DNA of 64,000 nt, from contig NZ_JBNCAN010000005.1 of NCBI RefSeq assembly GCF_049808615.1, positions 124,001 to 188,000 of the forward strand. The letters run 5' to 3'. This stretch comes from Modicisalibacter sp049808615. GTDB taxonomy: Bacteria > Pseudomonadota > Gammaproteobacteria > Pseudomonadales > Halomonadaceae. Below are positions 63,877-64,000 of this stretch, in pieces. Position 1 is the first letter of the stretch. Each line of letters opens with the position of its first letter. The notes beneath the pieces are model-generated. The model searched no databases and was not told the DNA's origin. It saw only the letters and a list, made by a program, of their open reading frames with translations. The translations under genes and the position numbers were made by a program.

Positions 63877-64000
63877 ATGACACGCTTACTTTACGATCTG
63901 TGCGGTATCGATGAGGCATTGCGCTTCTCGCCCTATTGTTGGCGCGTGAAATACGCCTTGGCACATAAGGGCCTGAGCTACGAATCTCGGCCCTGGCATT
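63877..64000 (+). CDS. Glutathione S-transferase-like protein (3' truncated)
   Basis: The first 41 residues are visible, starting TRLLYDLCGIDEALRFSPYC and then WRVKYALAHKGLSYESRPW. This is the thioredoxin-like N-terminal domain of glutathione S-transferases, with SPYCWRVKYALAHKG as the family's helix 1. GAGGAG stands before ATG 63877. The rest lies beyond the window, so the subfamily cannot be decided. Confidence 0.8.
   Translation, partial: MTRLLYDLCGIDEALRFSPYCWRVKYALAHKGLSYESRPWH

Overview
The window is a piece of a gammaproteobacterial chromosome of roughly 55-60% GC, most probably from a salt-adapted Halomonas-like bacterium (Halomonadaceae). This is an inference from gene order: queG-nnr-tsaE-amiB-mutL-miaA-hfq-hflXKC-hisZ-purA, rhdA-psd beside rsgA/orn, and a sufBCDS-sufT operon behind an Rrf2 regulator. 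No prophage, insertion sequence or CRISPR array is visible.

Layout. (1) 1-4445: the 3' part of epmA, a sodium:solute symporter gene broken by two in-frame stops at Trp codons, an orphan Tat-exported sugar-type binding protein and a universal stress protein. (2) 4566-9206: rsgA-rhdA-psd on the minus strand, orn on the plus strand and queG convergent to it. (3) 9392-22425: a long plus-strand housekeeping run, nnr-tsaE-amiB-mutL-miaA-hfq-hflX-hflK-hflC, then terminators, then hisZ and purA. (4) 22505-32910: a six-gene minus-strand exopolysaccharide locus with a UDP-glucose dehydrogenase, an Alg8-like synthase, an Alg44-like PilZ/HlyD c-di-GMP receptor, a PL14-type lyase, an AlgL-like PL5 lyase and a very large Sel1-repeat lipoprotein. 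It resembles a stripped alginate operon but supplies UDP-glucuronate rather than GDP-mannuronate, so I infer a glucuronan-type polymer. (5) 33369-39502: Fe-S assembly (sufR-like regulator, sufB, sufC, sufD, sufS, sufT) with a foldback element between sufB and sufC. (6) 39568-46739: sanA, a rimK / retropepsin-like / DUF3549 operon, a cystine-type amino-acid ABC transporter, yqcC and a frameshifted gamma-glutamylcyclotransferase. (7) 46854-53801: ompW, an orphan ybgE, and the proline-use genes putA-putP beside an AraC regulator. (8) 53850-56201: small hypothetical genes, tRNA-Gly(CCC), a CBS protein, yqaE. (9) 56281-63532: glycolate oxidase glcDEFG, an SBF-type transporter and a lactate/glycolate permease. 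The glc operon and the permease both carry GntR-type TTGGT/ACCAA palindromes upstream. (10) 63877-64000: the start of a glutathione S-transferase-like gene.

The most interesting part is the exopolysaccharide locus. Its synthase carries a 140-residue C-terminal extension, its TPR-like lipoprotein is about twice the length of AlgK, and it has no porin, epimerase or acetylation genes. Other points worth checking are the two Trp-to-stop codons in the symporter, the one-base frameshift in the cyclotransferase gene, an orphan plus-strand terminator that may end a small RNA beside tRNA-Gly, and an Ala/Pro octapeptide duplication inside the RsgA GTPase domain.
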